Part shown: piece after piece, positions 43,571 through 53,831 of the stretch
How the letters are laid out: each line of letters opens with the position of its first letter
How positions within the stretch are numbered: the first letter of the stretch is position 1
Origin: Balanoglossus misakiensis
Lineage: Eukaryota > Hemichordata
Direction of reading: 5' to 3'
Length of the DNA: 64,000 nucleotides
NCBI GenBank assembly: GCA_040954595.2
Contig: CM082594.2
Location: 1,798,001-1,862,000, forward strand
The notes under the pieces: model-generated
What the model saw: the letters and a program-made list of their open reading frames with translations, nothing else
Databases searched by the model: none
Told to the model about the DNA's origin: nothing
Position numbers and translations under genes: made by a program

Positions 43571-44585
43571 TCCACCAGACCCAGTTCAACGATACAAGGT
43601 GAAATAGATTGTGTCCACCAAATCCGTGAAATAGATTGTGTCCATCAAATCCTGACAACAACCACACGCGTAGTATCTACATAGGAAATGTATTTGCAGA
43701 ACAGTGGTGAGTTTTTTGCTGAGGCCTATATGGCCAGCAAATAGTTAAATAATAACACATGTTTTATAGCAAGGGCAATGACAATATCATGATGTTTAGC
43801 CTGCACAGGAGGGGTGGTGATCTCTGACCATAATGTTGATGATGCCCAAGCAGAGAGCACCAGCCTGAGGGCAGGCAGGAAATCATGATGTTTCCCGAGC
43901 ATTTTGAGTTATCCATTTTCTTACACACAATATTTGGTACATAAAGCATAGAACATTAAATTTAGAGTTGTTCTGTCCAGGGTCGTTGCATGCAATTAAG
44001 GTCTTGATTTTTGGAGAACTGTAGCTGTAGGCCTACTTTCAACTCCGAGAATTTTGAACAACTGTTGGTTGAAATTCTGATGTGTTTACTATTCATTTGC
44101 AGTAAAATATCATCGAACTGAATAGGTTAAGGTGTGTTGGTCTTTGAAGCCATAGATGCCGGAGATTGAGATTGATTCGAATGACAATTTGTCATGTGCA
44201 GAAAAGATGCACACTACAGAACTTGAAAATCATCCCCAGTAGGCTGTAACCCCTAGCTACCATGTTTTTCTTTATGCTCCCCACACAGGGTCTAGTAATT
44301 TGGTTTCTATTTTTGAAATGTTGCTATTTGCAAGTTAAAGGACTCTAACCGGGCCAGCGTAGGTCAATGCTTAAAATGTGATCATGAACATGACATCTTA
44401 CATGTAGAAGTCAATATAAACAACCTGATCTACTACTGATTGACTGAATTAATGAGCAGGGGTGTTGCTCAATATCAGTGACCTTAAGTTGCCATGGCTG
44501 GAGTCCTTTGACAAGCAAATAGGTAGCAAAATTTCAAAGATGGAGACCAAATTGCTAAACCCTGTGTGGAGCATAGCATAAAAAA
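43571..44585. other. no gene seen
   Basis: No convincing frame, structured repeat or RNA gene identified. Confidence 0.4.
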
Positions 44586-44939
44586 TTCACAGGAGTCTGG
44601 ATTCTAGACAATAAACTTACAGGAATGCAATTAGCGTACAGTACAGATTTCAATTTCCCTTCATTGTACATGTACCTGCTGCACCACAGCAGCAAATCTT
44701 TGAACTACATCTGTGCGTTTGATCTCTGATTTTATGCTTTTATTTAAATTTTCTCTCCAAGGTCATGGTGATATTTGTGGTGACCTTGATTTGTGCTGTG
44801 TGTATATATTGGTGAACTTGCTGGCTGTTGACCCATGGTTGTGTATAAAGAGAGGCTTTCCGAAATCCCAGCCATTGCAGACGGTAGGTTGCAGTGAAAC
44901 TTTTGTTGTTCATTTTCAACAAGGTACACTCTTTTTTAT
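44586..44939 (+). repeat. 354-bp direct repeat, copy 1
   Basis: About 98 % identical to 46136-46489. The 76-codon frame inside (44713 on) is present in both. Here the right flank is TGATAAAAATCGCG; at the second copy the Ngaro element begins at the same point. Confidence 0.88.
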
Positions 44940-45110
44940 GTGATAAAAATCGCGTCAAGGACACGGTGGTCCCATTGAGTGATTACACAAGAAAAAGTCT
45001 ACACCGGAGTACATGGCCATATACATACAGACAGACAGACACACACATAGAGAGAGATCAATGGGCAAACACTGACTGACCCATAAGCTGCCAATGGCAT
45101 ATGTACTGTA
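44940..45110 (+). repeat. repeat segment matching 55344-55522
   Basis: AAATCGCGTCAAGGACACGGTGGTCCC through CCAATGGCATATGTACTGTA, with CAGA/CA microsatellite in the middle. It resumes after the foldback insertion at 45705. In the 55-kb copy it abuts a recombinase fragment, so it belongs to a Ngaro-type element. Confidence 0.75.
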
Positions 45111-45694
45111 TAGTCTCGGTTACCCAGACTCTCTTACTCTTTCTCTCGTCTCTAGAGGGCGCTGTGCGAGAAAGAGAGTCTGGGATCACTGCACGTTAAA
45201 TTTTCCGCGAACCGGAAGCGTCTTTTAGTAATCGAGCGATGCACCCTGGATCCAATAACAAATCGTAGGGAATAGAGGAATGAATCGTGTTGTCGTTGTT
45301 TATGATGATAAAAACATTTTTAAAAAATTAATGTGTCATTTCCTGCTACCGTAAACGTGGAAAACACGGCCTAGGTCGCCCGACGTCACTCGTGGAAAAC
45401 ATGACCTAGGTCGGCCAACGTCTACGAGTGACGTTGGGCGACCTAGGCCGTGTTTTCCACGTTTACGGTAGCAGGAAATGACACATTAATTTTTTAAAAA
45501 TGTTTTTATCATCATAAACAACGACAACACGATTCATTCCTCTATTCCCTACGATTTGTTATTGGATCCAGGGTGCATCGCTCGATTACTAAAAGACGCT
45601 TCCGGTTCGCGGAAAATTTAACGTGCAGTGATCCCAGACCCTCTTTCTGGAGTGCCCAACGGAAGAAGCAGAGGGCTCTGGGTAACCGAGACTA
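45111..45694. mobile_element. 584-bp foldback element with 10-bp TSD
   Basis: Ends TAGTCTCGGTTACCCAGA / inverted. Arms 45111-45393 and 45424-45694 pair nearly throughout around a 30-bp loop. ATGTACTGTA flanks both sides (45101-45110, 45695-45704). The empty site occurs once at 55513-55522 in the homologous segment, proving insertion. No coding capacity; mover unknown. Confidence 0.92.
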
Positions 45695-45704
45695 ATGTAC
45701 TGTA

Positions 45705-45869
45705 CATATACTAAATAGAACAGCTGGCCTCTTTAAAACTTAGCCAGTTATGTAATCATTCAGGAATTTACTGTGTATATCAATATAACAGGATGGGGTT
45801 CCTGCCTAATTAAAACAACTCAATAAAGTAAATACACACCACTTTGTAAAGCAATCTGACCAGTAGTTC
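45705..45869 (+). repeat. continuation of the segment shared with 55523-55620
   Basis: CATATACTAAATAGAACAGC through the AATAAAGT near 45821 matches the 55.5-kb copy. Confidence 0.7.
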
Positions 45870-46134
45870 TTGAGTTACTGAGTTTTGACCAAATTCACAT
45901 TTTTCCAGCTAATTTGCATATTTTTGGCAATGACAAATTCATTTGAACAAACTCCCATCTACAGCCCAGCCTGCATCAGCAAACCAAATATCAAGGTGAT
46001 ACACGCAGCGCTTTCAAGTTTTTGATGTGGATGGACATACAGACATACATCCATCCATCCATACATACATACGTACATACAGACGCAACCGATCCCATAA
46101 GGCCCCATGGTATAAACCAATGGGACCTAAAAAA
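45870..46134 (-). repeat. dispersed repeat, inverted copy of 36268-36560
   Basis: Shares AAACTCCCATCTACAGCCC, TCAAGTTTTTGATGTGGATG, a CATC run and CCAATGGGACCTAA in reverse orientation. Confidence 0.75.
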
Positions 46135-46135
46135 A

Positions 46136-46489
46136 TTCACAGGAGTCTGGATTCTAGACAATAAACTTACAGGAATGCAATTGCTGTACAGTACAGATTT
46201 CAATTTCCCTTCATTGTACATATACCTGCTGCACCACAGCAGCAAATCTATGAACTACATCTGTGCGTTTGATCTCTGATTTTATGCTTTTATTTAAATT
46301 TTCTCTCCAAGGTCATGGTGATATTTGTGGTGACCTTGATTTGTGCTGTGTGTATATATTGGTGAACTTGCTGGCTGTTGACCCATGGTTGTGTATAAAG
46401 AGAGGCTTTCCGAAATCCCAGCCATTGCAGACGGTAGGTTGCAATGAAACTTGTGTTGTTCATTTTCAACAAGGTACACTCTTTTTTAT
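46136..46489 (+). repeat. 354-bp direct repeat, copy 2
   Basis: See 44586-44939. It ends at ...CTTTTTTATG, immediately before the Ngaro element. Confidence 0.88.
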
Positions 46490-46507
46490 GTACTAGCTCT
46501 TTGAGCG

Positions 46508-47944
46508 GTGTTTAAATCACGCAAGCTCCGAGACCCTCACATGACCAACTTTCAGCCAATCAGGGAAGGCCACTGTCCGCCTCTTGGCTCAGTACTTTTA
46601 CAGGCGGCACAGCTTGTACACGCTGCTTCACATTGTCATAGCGATTTGCCTTTCAAGCAATATTTAGCGTACGCTGTTAAGTCTGTTTTTACAGTTACGT
46701 TTCGGTTGAACTATCTGTCACCGACAGACGTAGTGGTAGTGATGGATAAACCCAGCGTCGACTCTGCTATGACTGGTTATGTAGACCATACCGTCGACAC
46801 AGCAAGCCTGTTATCATCCATGACACCATGTTTGGAGATGCAACTGTGGGCAGAAAAATACGGTATTTCTTTGGACACACTGTCGGTTCTTGGTATGCAC
46901 GGCTTCGTTACACTGGATGCTGTCAAGCTGATCAAGCCTGAAGACGTGTTTAGTATGAAAATCAGTCCATTGGGCCAGCTCAGACAGTTAGAAGCGGCAA
47001 TAATTGCGCTGATGGGACCCGGCCAGGGTCAAGCCAGTCCCGCCAAAAACATGACTTCCAAGATGGCGGCCCCGACTGTTGCAGAGAATGTGTCAAGTTT
47101 CTCCAGTGGCGCGGACTGTCGTAAAGACGTGAGCTCTTCTGACCACAGTGCTCCTCCCGTATCTACATTGAAAATCGAAGAACGGCCTCCTGCAAGCTTC
47201 AACCTGGACACCTTGCTGAAAGCGTTGGCTCCAGAACCAGACGTGCCGCCTAAATGCGCTACACCTGATCGTATGGATTTAGACCCACTGGTTTACCTAA
47301 AACCCAAGACTAAAGGTCAGAAACACTTGGATATTGTTGACTTTGTCCCCGGTTCCTTCGCAACGAAAGTGGAACAACAGGTCCTGTCGGTCGGCGATAG
47401 CGGCAGTAAGCTGATATTGGAATCCGGTCCCGCCAAACCTAAGCTGAACTCTGTCACACCACAACAATGGACAGCGGCGAACGCGCGCATCTTATATGAA
47501 CTGATTCATAATCATTCGTTTGATATTATTCAAATCAAACAATACCTAGCGTACACTGTGAAAGTATCACAGTTGGCTGATAGATATGAGTGGGCGTCTG
47601 TCCTAGTGTATGACAGGGAGTATTGGATGTTGCAGGCAGCCTATCATTTCCCTTGGGGTACGGAGTCCCAACATTTGTCATCGGTACACTTGAGGGAGAA
47701 ATTTATAGCAAACAAAGTAGCTAGTAAGGGTGCCCCTGGCCCTAGTGGGAATATTAACGAGGGAAAGGGTGTTTTGCCTGCACCATTAGATGCAAACACA
47801 GGTAGGCCAATATGCATTGGTTTCAACAAAGGTAATTGTACGTTTGGTAATAGATGTACATATGCCCACATCTGTTTGGAGTGTCGCAAACAGCACCCAA
47901 AGTCATCTCATCCAAATGATGAAGGAAAAGTAGCAAGCGAATAA
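46508..47944 (+). CDS. Ngaro gag-like protein with CCCH zinc finger
   Basis: Open for 478 codons from 46508. Codons before the ATG at 46742 (MDKPSVDS) lie partly in repeat A, so 46742 is the likelier start. Residues after that start include a SAM-like helical bundle (LWAEKYGISLDTLSVLGMHG, EDVFSMKISPLGQLRQLEAA). A conserved capsid-like block follows: WTAANARILYEL, KQYLAYTVKVSQLADRY and WASVLVYDREY. The C-terminal finger C-x7-C-x5-C-x3-H is in CIGFNKGNCTFGNRCTYAH, followed by CLEC. It would bind element RNA. The stop TAA at 47942 overlaps the RT frame, which is open from 47923 in the -1 frame. Confidence 0.82.
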   Translation: MFKSRKLRDPHMTNFQPIREGHCPPLGSVLLQAAQLVHAASHCHSDLPFKQYLAYAVKSVFTVTFRLNYLSPTDVVVVMDKPSVDSAMTGYVDHTVDTASLLSSMTPCLEMQLWAEKYGISLDTLSVLGMHGFVTLDAVKLIKPEDVFSMKISPLGQLRQLEAAIIALMGPGQGQASPAKNMTSKMAAPTVAENVSSFSSGADCRKDVSSSDHSAPPVSTLKIEERPPASFNLDTLLKALAPEPDVPPKCATPDRMDLDPLVYLKPKTKGQKHLDIVDFVPGSFATKVEQQVLSVGDSGSKLILESGPAKPKLNSVTPQQWTAANARILYELIHNHSFDIIQIKQYLAYTVKVSQLADRYEWASVLVYDREYWMLQAAYHFPWGTESQHLSSVHLREKFIANKVASKGAPGPSGNINEGKGVLPAPLDANTGRPICIGFNKGNCTFGNRCTYAHICLECRKQHPKSSHPNDEGKVASE

Positions 47945-49692
47945 AAAAACTAGACTGCCTGCCTCCCCCTCCACCCAACCCCCATAGTTTAAATTACGGT
48001 GCTTGGGTCTCTGAGATTGCCCCTGATGACCCCGACAAGGATTTTCTCCTTGATGGTATAAACAATGGCTTTCATATTTTGGATTGTAATTCTGTTGGGT
48101 CTAGTGTGGAGGTGGATAATTATCGCTCTGCCACTGATGAAGGGAATTATTGTACAGTGGAATGCCAAATTATAGATGAAATTAGGGAAGGGCGTTATGT
48201 TGTTACCCCTACTAAGCCTCACATTGTTAGTGCTATAGGAGCAATACCTAAGCCACAGTCTAATGGTGTTCGCCTCATACACGATTGTAGTCGTCCCCCA
48301 GGGTCAGCTATCAATGATTTTGCTGATGCACCCTCTTTCTCGTATCAAACCTTACAAGAGGCCATCAATCTTATTAAACCCGGCTCTTTCATGGCCAAGG
48401 TGGACCTCAAGTCTGCATATAGGTCGGTGCGCATCCACCCGTCAAATTACAAGTTTACTGGTCTTAAATGGGCTTTCTCTGACTCTAACAGGCCGACATA
48501 TATGTATGATACAAGGTTACCTTTTGGAGCAAAAAGAGCTCCCATGATTTTCCACCGCATAACTCAAGCTGTCCGCAGAATGCTTGCTCGTCAAGGTATA
48601 GATAGTGTTGTAGTATACTTAGATGATTTCTTAATTGTTGCTGACACATATGAGGAATGTCAAAAAGCATTGAATATCCTCATCAAACTTCTCCGCAAAT
48701 TGGGTTTTGCCATTGCATGGCACAAAGTGGAGGGCCCTACCCAACGTTTGGTTTTTCTGGGAGTCCTTATTGACAGTGTGAATCTTACACTGTCTTTGCC
48801 GCCTGCTAAATTGCATGAATTCTTCCGCCTGCTGCTCTCGTTTCGCAACAAAAAACGTGCATCACGCCGCCAGCTGCAGTCCCTTGCTGGGAAGCTAAAT
48901 TGGGCCTGTCAAGTTATTTATGGAGGTAGAACTTTCCTCCGGAGAATAATAGATTGCATAGGCAAGCTTAACAAACCCACACACAAAATATTATTGTGTA
49001 ATGACTTTTTTGCAGATTTAGACTGGTGGATTGCTTTCTTACCACAGTTTAATGGTAGTGTCAGGTTTTTAAATCGTGCACCTATTACTGATGTCCACAC
49101 AGATGCATCTGGTAAAGCTGCTGGTGCTTGGTTTAAAAATGACTGGCTCTATTTTCCATGGTGTGAGTGGCCAAAAGCTGCTAATTTGCATATTAATTAC
49201 AAGGAGACTTTGGTTCTCTTATTAGCTGCTCTCAGGTGGGCCCCATTCTGGGCTAATCACAAGGTGATACTTCATACAGACAATATTACAGCCATGCATA
49301 TAATAAACAAAGGAATTTCAAAACATGCTGTAATTATGGATAGCCTGCGTTCACTGTTTTGGTTATCTGCTGTTTTCAATTTCTCTGTGCATGCAGTGTA
49401 TGTTCCTGGCAAACTGAACAATATTCCAGATGCGATTTCTAGACTACATGAGCCGGGTCAGCTGTTACGTTTGCATTCACTGTTTGATCCAGGGGGTGTT
49501 TATCACCCTATCTATACCTACAATTCATTACCTGCTCATATGTCTAGAATGGCTTTGCTAGCACTTATCCCACAGATTCAGAAGTCCAGCAGCTGGAAGC
49601 ACAGCTTGACTTGGAAGTTGCCAGATACAGATCCAGTGCATTTGCCACCAATACAAAGCGTACATACAGTACCCACTGGAAGTCTTACTTAG
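47923..49692 (+). CDS. Ngaro reverse transcriptase-RNase H
   Basis: Open from 47923 with no early ATG; it overlaps gag by 22 bp in the -1 frame, so it is probably made by frameshift or re-initiation. Blocks: VSAIGAIPKPQSNGVRLIHD, a finger-palm KVDLKSAYRSVRI, LPFGAKRAPMIFHRITQAV, and YLDDF at 48616-48630. A thumb follows, then DIRS/Ngaro-type RNase H with DVHTDASGKAAGAW, INYKETLVLLLAALRW, LHTDNITAMHIINKG and YVPGKLNNIPDAISR. The frame ends at 49692 inside the recombinase coding region. It copies element RNA into DNA. Confidence 0.9.
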   Translation, partial: RKSSKRIKKLDCLPPPPPNPHSLNYGAWVSEIAPDDPDKDFLLDGINNGFHILDCNSVGSSVEVDNYRSATDEGNYCTVECQIIDEIREGRYVVTPTKPHIVSAIGAIPKPQSNGVRLIHDCSRPPGSAINDFADAPSFSYQTLQEAINLIKPGSFMAKVDLKSAYRSVRIHPSNYKFTGLKWAFSDSNRPTYMYDTRLPFGAKRAPMIFHRITQAVRRMLARQGIDSVVVYLDDFLIVADTYEECQKALNILIKLLRKLGFAIAWHKVEGPTQRLVFLGVLIDSVNLTLSLPPAKLHEFFRLLLSFRNKKRASRRQLQSLAGKLNWACQVIYGGRTFLRRIIDCIGKLNKPTHKILLCNDFFADLDWWIAFLPQFNGSVRFLNRAPITDVHTDASGKAAGAWFKNDWLYFPWCEWPKAANLHINYKETLVLLLAALRWAPFWANHKVILHTDNITAMHIINKGISKHAVIMDSLRSLFWLSAVFNFSVHAVYVPGKLNNIPDAISRLHEPGQLLRLHSLFDPGGVYHPIYTYNSLPAHMSRMALLALIPQIQKSSSWKHSLTWKLPDTDPVHLPPIQSVHTVPTGSLT

Positions 49693-49747
49693 AATTTTTG
49701 TACTTCTACTTGATGTTCTACTTTCTAGTAATCTATTTGGAGTTTGG
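49569..49747 (+). pseudogene. Ngaro tyrosine recombinase, N-terminal stub
   Basis: In the -1 frame relative to RT: EVQQLEAQLDLEVARYRSSA, then TNTKRTYSTHWKSYLEF, the usual first helices of Ngaro recombinases. The match stops near 49705, and B-repeat sequence follows shortly, so over 1 kb including all catalytic residues is lost. The missing next block is recognisable on the minus strand at 55341-55012. Confidence 0.72.
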
Positions 49748-49842
49748 GGCAGTAGATGTAGTTTTATAGTTAGTGTTAAGATGCTGTAGTGTAATAAAGC
49801 CTCCCTGACACCAAAGTCTGATTGAGTTTTGTGTGGTTTAAG

Positions 49843-50213
49843 TACTAGCTCTTTGAGCGGTGTTTAAATCACGCAAGCTCCGAGACCCTCACATGACCAA
49901 CTTTCAGCCAATCAGGGAAGGCCACTGTCCGCCTCTTGGCTCAGTACTTTTACAGGCGGCACAGCTTGTACACGCTGCTTCACATTGTCATAGCGATTTG
50001 CCTTTCACCCACCCTCCCATCCCTCTGCCTTGTAGTTGCTTACTTTATACAACGTCATCTTTCATGACATGTTTGTATTTTTGCTTGTCTTTTGCTTGTT
50101 GTATACATTTAGTATGGGGGCAGTAGATGTAGTTTTATAGTTAGTGTTAAGATGCTGTAGTGTAATAAAGCCTCCCTGACACCAAAGTCTGATTGAGTTT
50201 TGTGTGGTTTAAG
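49843..50213 (+). repeat. 371-bp A-middle-B repeat, unit 1
   Basis: The A part equals 46491-46657. The middle (CCACCCTCCCATCCCTCTGC...) is unique to these units. The B part equals the segment upstream of 49843. Confidence 0.93.
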
Positions 50214-50584
50214 TACTAGCTCTTTGAGCGGTGTTTAAATCACGCAAGCTCCGAGACCCTCACATGACCAACTTTCAGCCAATCAGGGAAGGCCACTGTC
50301 CGCCTCTTGGCTCAGTACTTTTACAGGCGGCACAGCTTGTACACGCTGCTTCACATTGTCATAGCGATTTGCCTTTCACCCACCCTCCCATCCCTCTGCC
50401 TTGTAGTTGCTTACTTTATACAACGTCATCTTTCATGACATGTTTGTATTTTTGCTTGTCTTTTGCTTGTTGTATACATTTAGTATGGGGGCAGTAGATG
50501 TAGTTTTATAGTTAGTGTTAAGATGCTGTAGTGTAATAAAGCCTCCCTGACACCAAAGTCTGATTGAGTTTTGTGTGGTTTAAG
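50214..50584 (+). repeat. 371-bp A-middle-B repeat, unit 2
   Basis: No difference from unit 1 seen by eye, so the tandem copy is recent or gene-converted. Confidence 0.93.
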
Positions 50585-51138
50585 TGATCTTAATCTTGTA
50601 AGTGTTGCTGTTAGATGTTATAGCATCATAAAAGCTTATTGGAAGGTTGGAGAAAAAATTGCTGACACACTTTTGAAGGATGTTTTATACCAAGATTTGT
50701 TAATTTCAACCAGAAATTGTGCATTGTTTTTGCAAAATGGAGTCAAATAAGATTTTTGTAAGATCCGCAAAAGTGCTGTATAAAATGACAGCTGTCTACT
50801 GCATACGATCAGCATCAAGTATATCTGGGCTTTAAGAAAATAATATTTGTTGGAGTTTGGGACTTTGATAATTGACAGAAAAATACATTCCGTGAATGCA
50901 CCCGTTTTGTATGTGGCATGCTTAAAAAACACCCATGTTGAATGCTGTCAATGGTATAAATGTAGTTTCTTAAAACTGATGACGTATCTTCCCCACTTCC
51001 CTCTTTTGAGGGTCCAGATTATCACAGAAAACAATGGATTTGGACAAAACCATGGTAGTGAAAGTGTTTATCTGCACCACATGGAAGGATATTCAGTTCC
51101 TGAATGAAATATCCATGTTCTTCTTTTCTCGTTTCTAG
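50585..51138. other. no gene seen; possible intron
   Basis: ATCACAGAAAACAATGGATTTGGAC near 51018 has a diverged relative at 57735. It precedes a good acceptor at 51138. Confidence 0.4.
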
Positions 51139-51295
51139 GAGATTTTCACTGTCACTCCACGGTGACGATCTGGAAGTAACATGTCTTGCATCGGTTCCGC
51201 CCAGCTATACTGGAAACACCAGGTGCAGGAGCAGAAGAGAAATGTCTTTGACAGACACGACATGTTTAGTTGAAGGGTTGCACCCTTGTCTTTGA
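51139..51295 (+). CDS. possible terminal exon of a host gene
   Basis: Acceptor TTCTCGTTTCTAG at 51126-51138, then a frame RFSLSLHGDDLEVTC...CLVEGLHPCL to TGA at 51293. It has four Cys and many polar residues but no family I can name. A 1.1-kb AT-rich tail with AATAAA at 52418-52423 could be its 3' UTR. The preceding exon was not found, so this is tentative. Confidence 0.28.
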
Positions 51296-52440
51296 TCTGC
51301 CATACTCATTTGAAGGGCTGTTCTTGTGTCTTTCAAAAGAGCAGTAAATTATGGCAGACAGTTTGCTTAGACTTTGATATCATGTTCCCCTGAACTGCTT
51401 GTTACTTCCACTGGACATTTCCAACAATTCAGTCTGACAATGGTTAAGGTTAGGGATGGGGACTGTTTTCTGACATTTCTGAATTCCACTATGGAATTGT
51501 TGTAGCATGAACATCATGCATTTCATGAAACCTATCCTTTCAAACACTCTGTAATCAGAACACATCTCAATTAAGGACAGGTATTTCAAGACAAAAGTTA
51601 CAATTTGAATAGAATAATACCTGTGTATTACCAACACCTCTCTATTAAGGACAGATTTTGTCCTGAAGGTGTCCTTAATTGACATGTTTCACTTTATGTT
51701 CAGGTTAGAAGCATCCATTTATTAGCCATCACATCTGTGACCTACAACAAATACATGCTATGTCTTGTACTCACACCCCCTCAGGGTAAAAAATGATAAT
51801 TATGATCAGGCAAAATGTATTCTTTATTGGAGCAAAAATAGCCACATTGGTGTTCAAAATAGAAACTACATTAATATCACTCTAATTTTGTGATGCTGGT
51901 ATTTCAGTGTACTGAATGTTGAATCATTCCAAAATCTTTGACCATGAAAACTATTAAAACACATGGAGATTGATATTTGGCTGGTACAGTTTGTGTAATG
52001 GGCACATATCTGTATGTAAGTTGTGTAATTAATGTTTGTGTCAGTCAGTGTCCCTGTACCTGATTGACACAAGTCAAATTTGTGATGTCATCACTTGCAT
52101 GTCGGGTGACAGTGTCTTCCCAGATCTAAATGCAAAACTGAGTGAGTGTTAAAAACAATAGGGTGTTGTCATTTAGCGACAGACTTAGAAATGGCTCTTT
52201 TGGATTGGATATGGTTTTGGGGTCTGTTTGTTGGAAATGATTGATAATAAATTCATTGGAAGTAATTAATGTACCTTCATAGACTAGAAGACCTAATCAA
52301 TATACCATGTATGTACTGTTTCATATTTTGCGTTGATATTGTATACTGGTACGTTTCTACTTCTAGAGTTAGTATTGGAGTATACTAATATTTTATCTTG
52401 TGAGAAGGTTTTATGTCAATAAAACATCCAGAACCTTTAT
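51296..52440 (+). other. possible 3' UTR ending at AATAAA
   Basis: No ORF of note. CAATAAAACATCC at 52417-52429 resembles a polyadenylation signal. Confidence 0.35.
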
Positions 52441-53089
52441 TCTCACCTGTGCAATTTACAGTAAGAAATACGAAATATAGAAGCCAATTATGGTGTAAGT
52501 GACGGGAGGGGGAATTCCTCCTAAACCATAGCAAAAATTTGCTACAAACAGTGAGTGGGTGTTGTTTGGGAGACGCAATAATGGTCTCGTCTTCCTCCCG
52601 AGGAAAGATACCAAATTTTCAAGTGTAATTTTATTACAGGACCATTTTGTGTGCAGTGAACTGAAGAAGTCTGTTGTGATTTTTTTTTCAATGTCGCCAC
52701 CAACGGCGGGTATGACAAATAACTAATTAATTTACATGTATTGAAAACGTGTTTACATAACCAGACTAAGTAAGAAATAAAGTAAAAAATAGACAGCTGG
52801 GTTAATCCTGTGATTTGTACCAAATATCACACTGCAGAAAAAAATCAAGGCATTAATTATGGTTAAACATAATCTTTTCTTGGCTTTCAGGTTGATACCT
52901 TCGGTCTTCGGCAGATAAATTATTTATGCAAAAACCTTCCAGTTGTACGCCTTTCTTTTGTACGCCTGTTTTTGTGGATTAGCAAAGCAGATTAAGTCGG
53001 CTCGTATATGTATGTGTGTAACAGCATTTTGATAGTGATTAGTGAAGAAAATCATGTGACACACAGTCAGAATTCAGTTTCATTTGCTT
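52441..53089. other. no gene seen
   Basis: Between the plus-strand polyA signal and the minus-strand one at 53090. Short frames only. Confidence 0.4.
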
Positions 53090-53095
53090 TTTATT
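53090..53095 (-). promoter_or_regulatory. AATAAA polyadenylation signal for the PCSK9-like exons
   Basis: AATAAA on the minus strand, 99 bp after the stop codon at 53194. Confidence 0.5.
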
Positions 53096-53193
53096 CATTA
53101 CTATTCATGGAAAGTAGCTACTAGTATTGGATGTTGATTTTACTCCAATAATATTTATAGTATTGGAGGGAATCATTTCAGTAATATCCATTC

Positions 53194-53270
53194 TCAGTCG
53201 TGGCAGCATATGGCAACAGCATAAATGTAATTGCCGTTTCCTCCATTGACCGCTATACATTCATCAGCAG
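53194..53270 (-). CDS. last exon of a PCSK9-like Cys/His-rich C-terminal module
   Basis: Acceptor TTATTTTCCAG precedes 53270; phase 1 entry. The peptide is ADECIAVNGGNGNYIYAVA then ICCHD and TGA. The C-x(n)-G...AVAICC ending matches the last strand of the Cys/His-rich repeats of PCSK9 and related invertebrate secreted proteins. In PCSK9 these repeats form the C-terminal domain. The phase fits the donor of the exon at 53659-53831. Confidence 0.6.
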
Positions 53271-53658
53271 CTGGAAAATAATTAAATAACAATAATAAAC
53301 TTTACACCCTGGGAAAGATAGAAATTGGAACAACACAACCTTATCGAAATATGTAACTGCGGTTTGTGTTAGCTTATGATTCAATGACAAACCCTGTAAT
53401 GTACTGAACACAAAATCTATGAATATCTGGAATGTCTGAAATATTGGGAATTCACAAATATGAACTTTTCTTGTTTTCATAGGGGCTTTGTGATTCTATT
53501 AAACGTCAAATTCCCAAACTTCCTTGGAAAACGCTCCTGTATTTTAAGTTGACATTTGCCTACCAGAAGGAAAAGAAAAAGTGAGAAAAATGAAAAAAAG
53601 TGAAGAAAAATGGCGATGGTATTCGGACTGGTTCCCTATAGCATTATCAATATTTTAC

Positions 53659-53831
53659 CTGAAATATAGGCACCGTCGTTCACAATGTGAAAAGCGTACA
53701 AATTGCACCCTGTGAGAGTCTAACCGTGGTCACACGTGCGATGCTACCACCTCCACCATGACCTCTCGTACTCCATTTTGCTTTGCAGTGTAACCCAGGA
53801 GCACTACAGTAAACAGCATGTGCCCATACTC
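53659..53831 (-). pseudogene. PCSK9-like Cys/His-rich repeat exon, damaged
   Basis: Acceptor ATTTAATCAG before 53831 and donor GTAAAA after 53659. It reads VWAHAVYCSAPGLHCKAKWS, closely like the HASCCHAPGLECK region of PCSK9. Then a Gly-rich stretch ends at SIAR. After a one-base frame slip and a TAG codon (near 53700-53710) it continues TGCNLYAFHIVNDGAYIS, the next strand with LTGC-type motif. The lesions suggest a pseudogene or assembly errors. No further upstream exon was identified. Confidence 0.58.

Larger units (their letters stand above)
46491..50584 (+). mobile_element. Ngaro-like tyrosine-recombinase retrotransposon (defective)
   Basis: Order: repeat A (46491-46657), gag-like ORF, RT-RNase H ORF, a recombinase start that breaks off, repeat B (about 49748-49842), then two identical 371-bp A-middle-B units (49843-50213, 50214-50584). 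Split direct repeats A...B-A-B without target duplication are the signature of Ngaro/DIRS-group elements, which replicate through a circle and integrate with a tyrosine recombinase. Most of the recombinase is deleted, so this copy is non-autonomous. Each B repeat has AATAAAG for polyadenylation. Confidence 0.82.

Noticed and set aside
47943-47951. AAAAAAAC run near the gag-RT overlap as a slippery heptamer
   Set aside because: It lies after the gag stop codon TAA (47942-47944), so ribosomes would not reach it in the gag frame.
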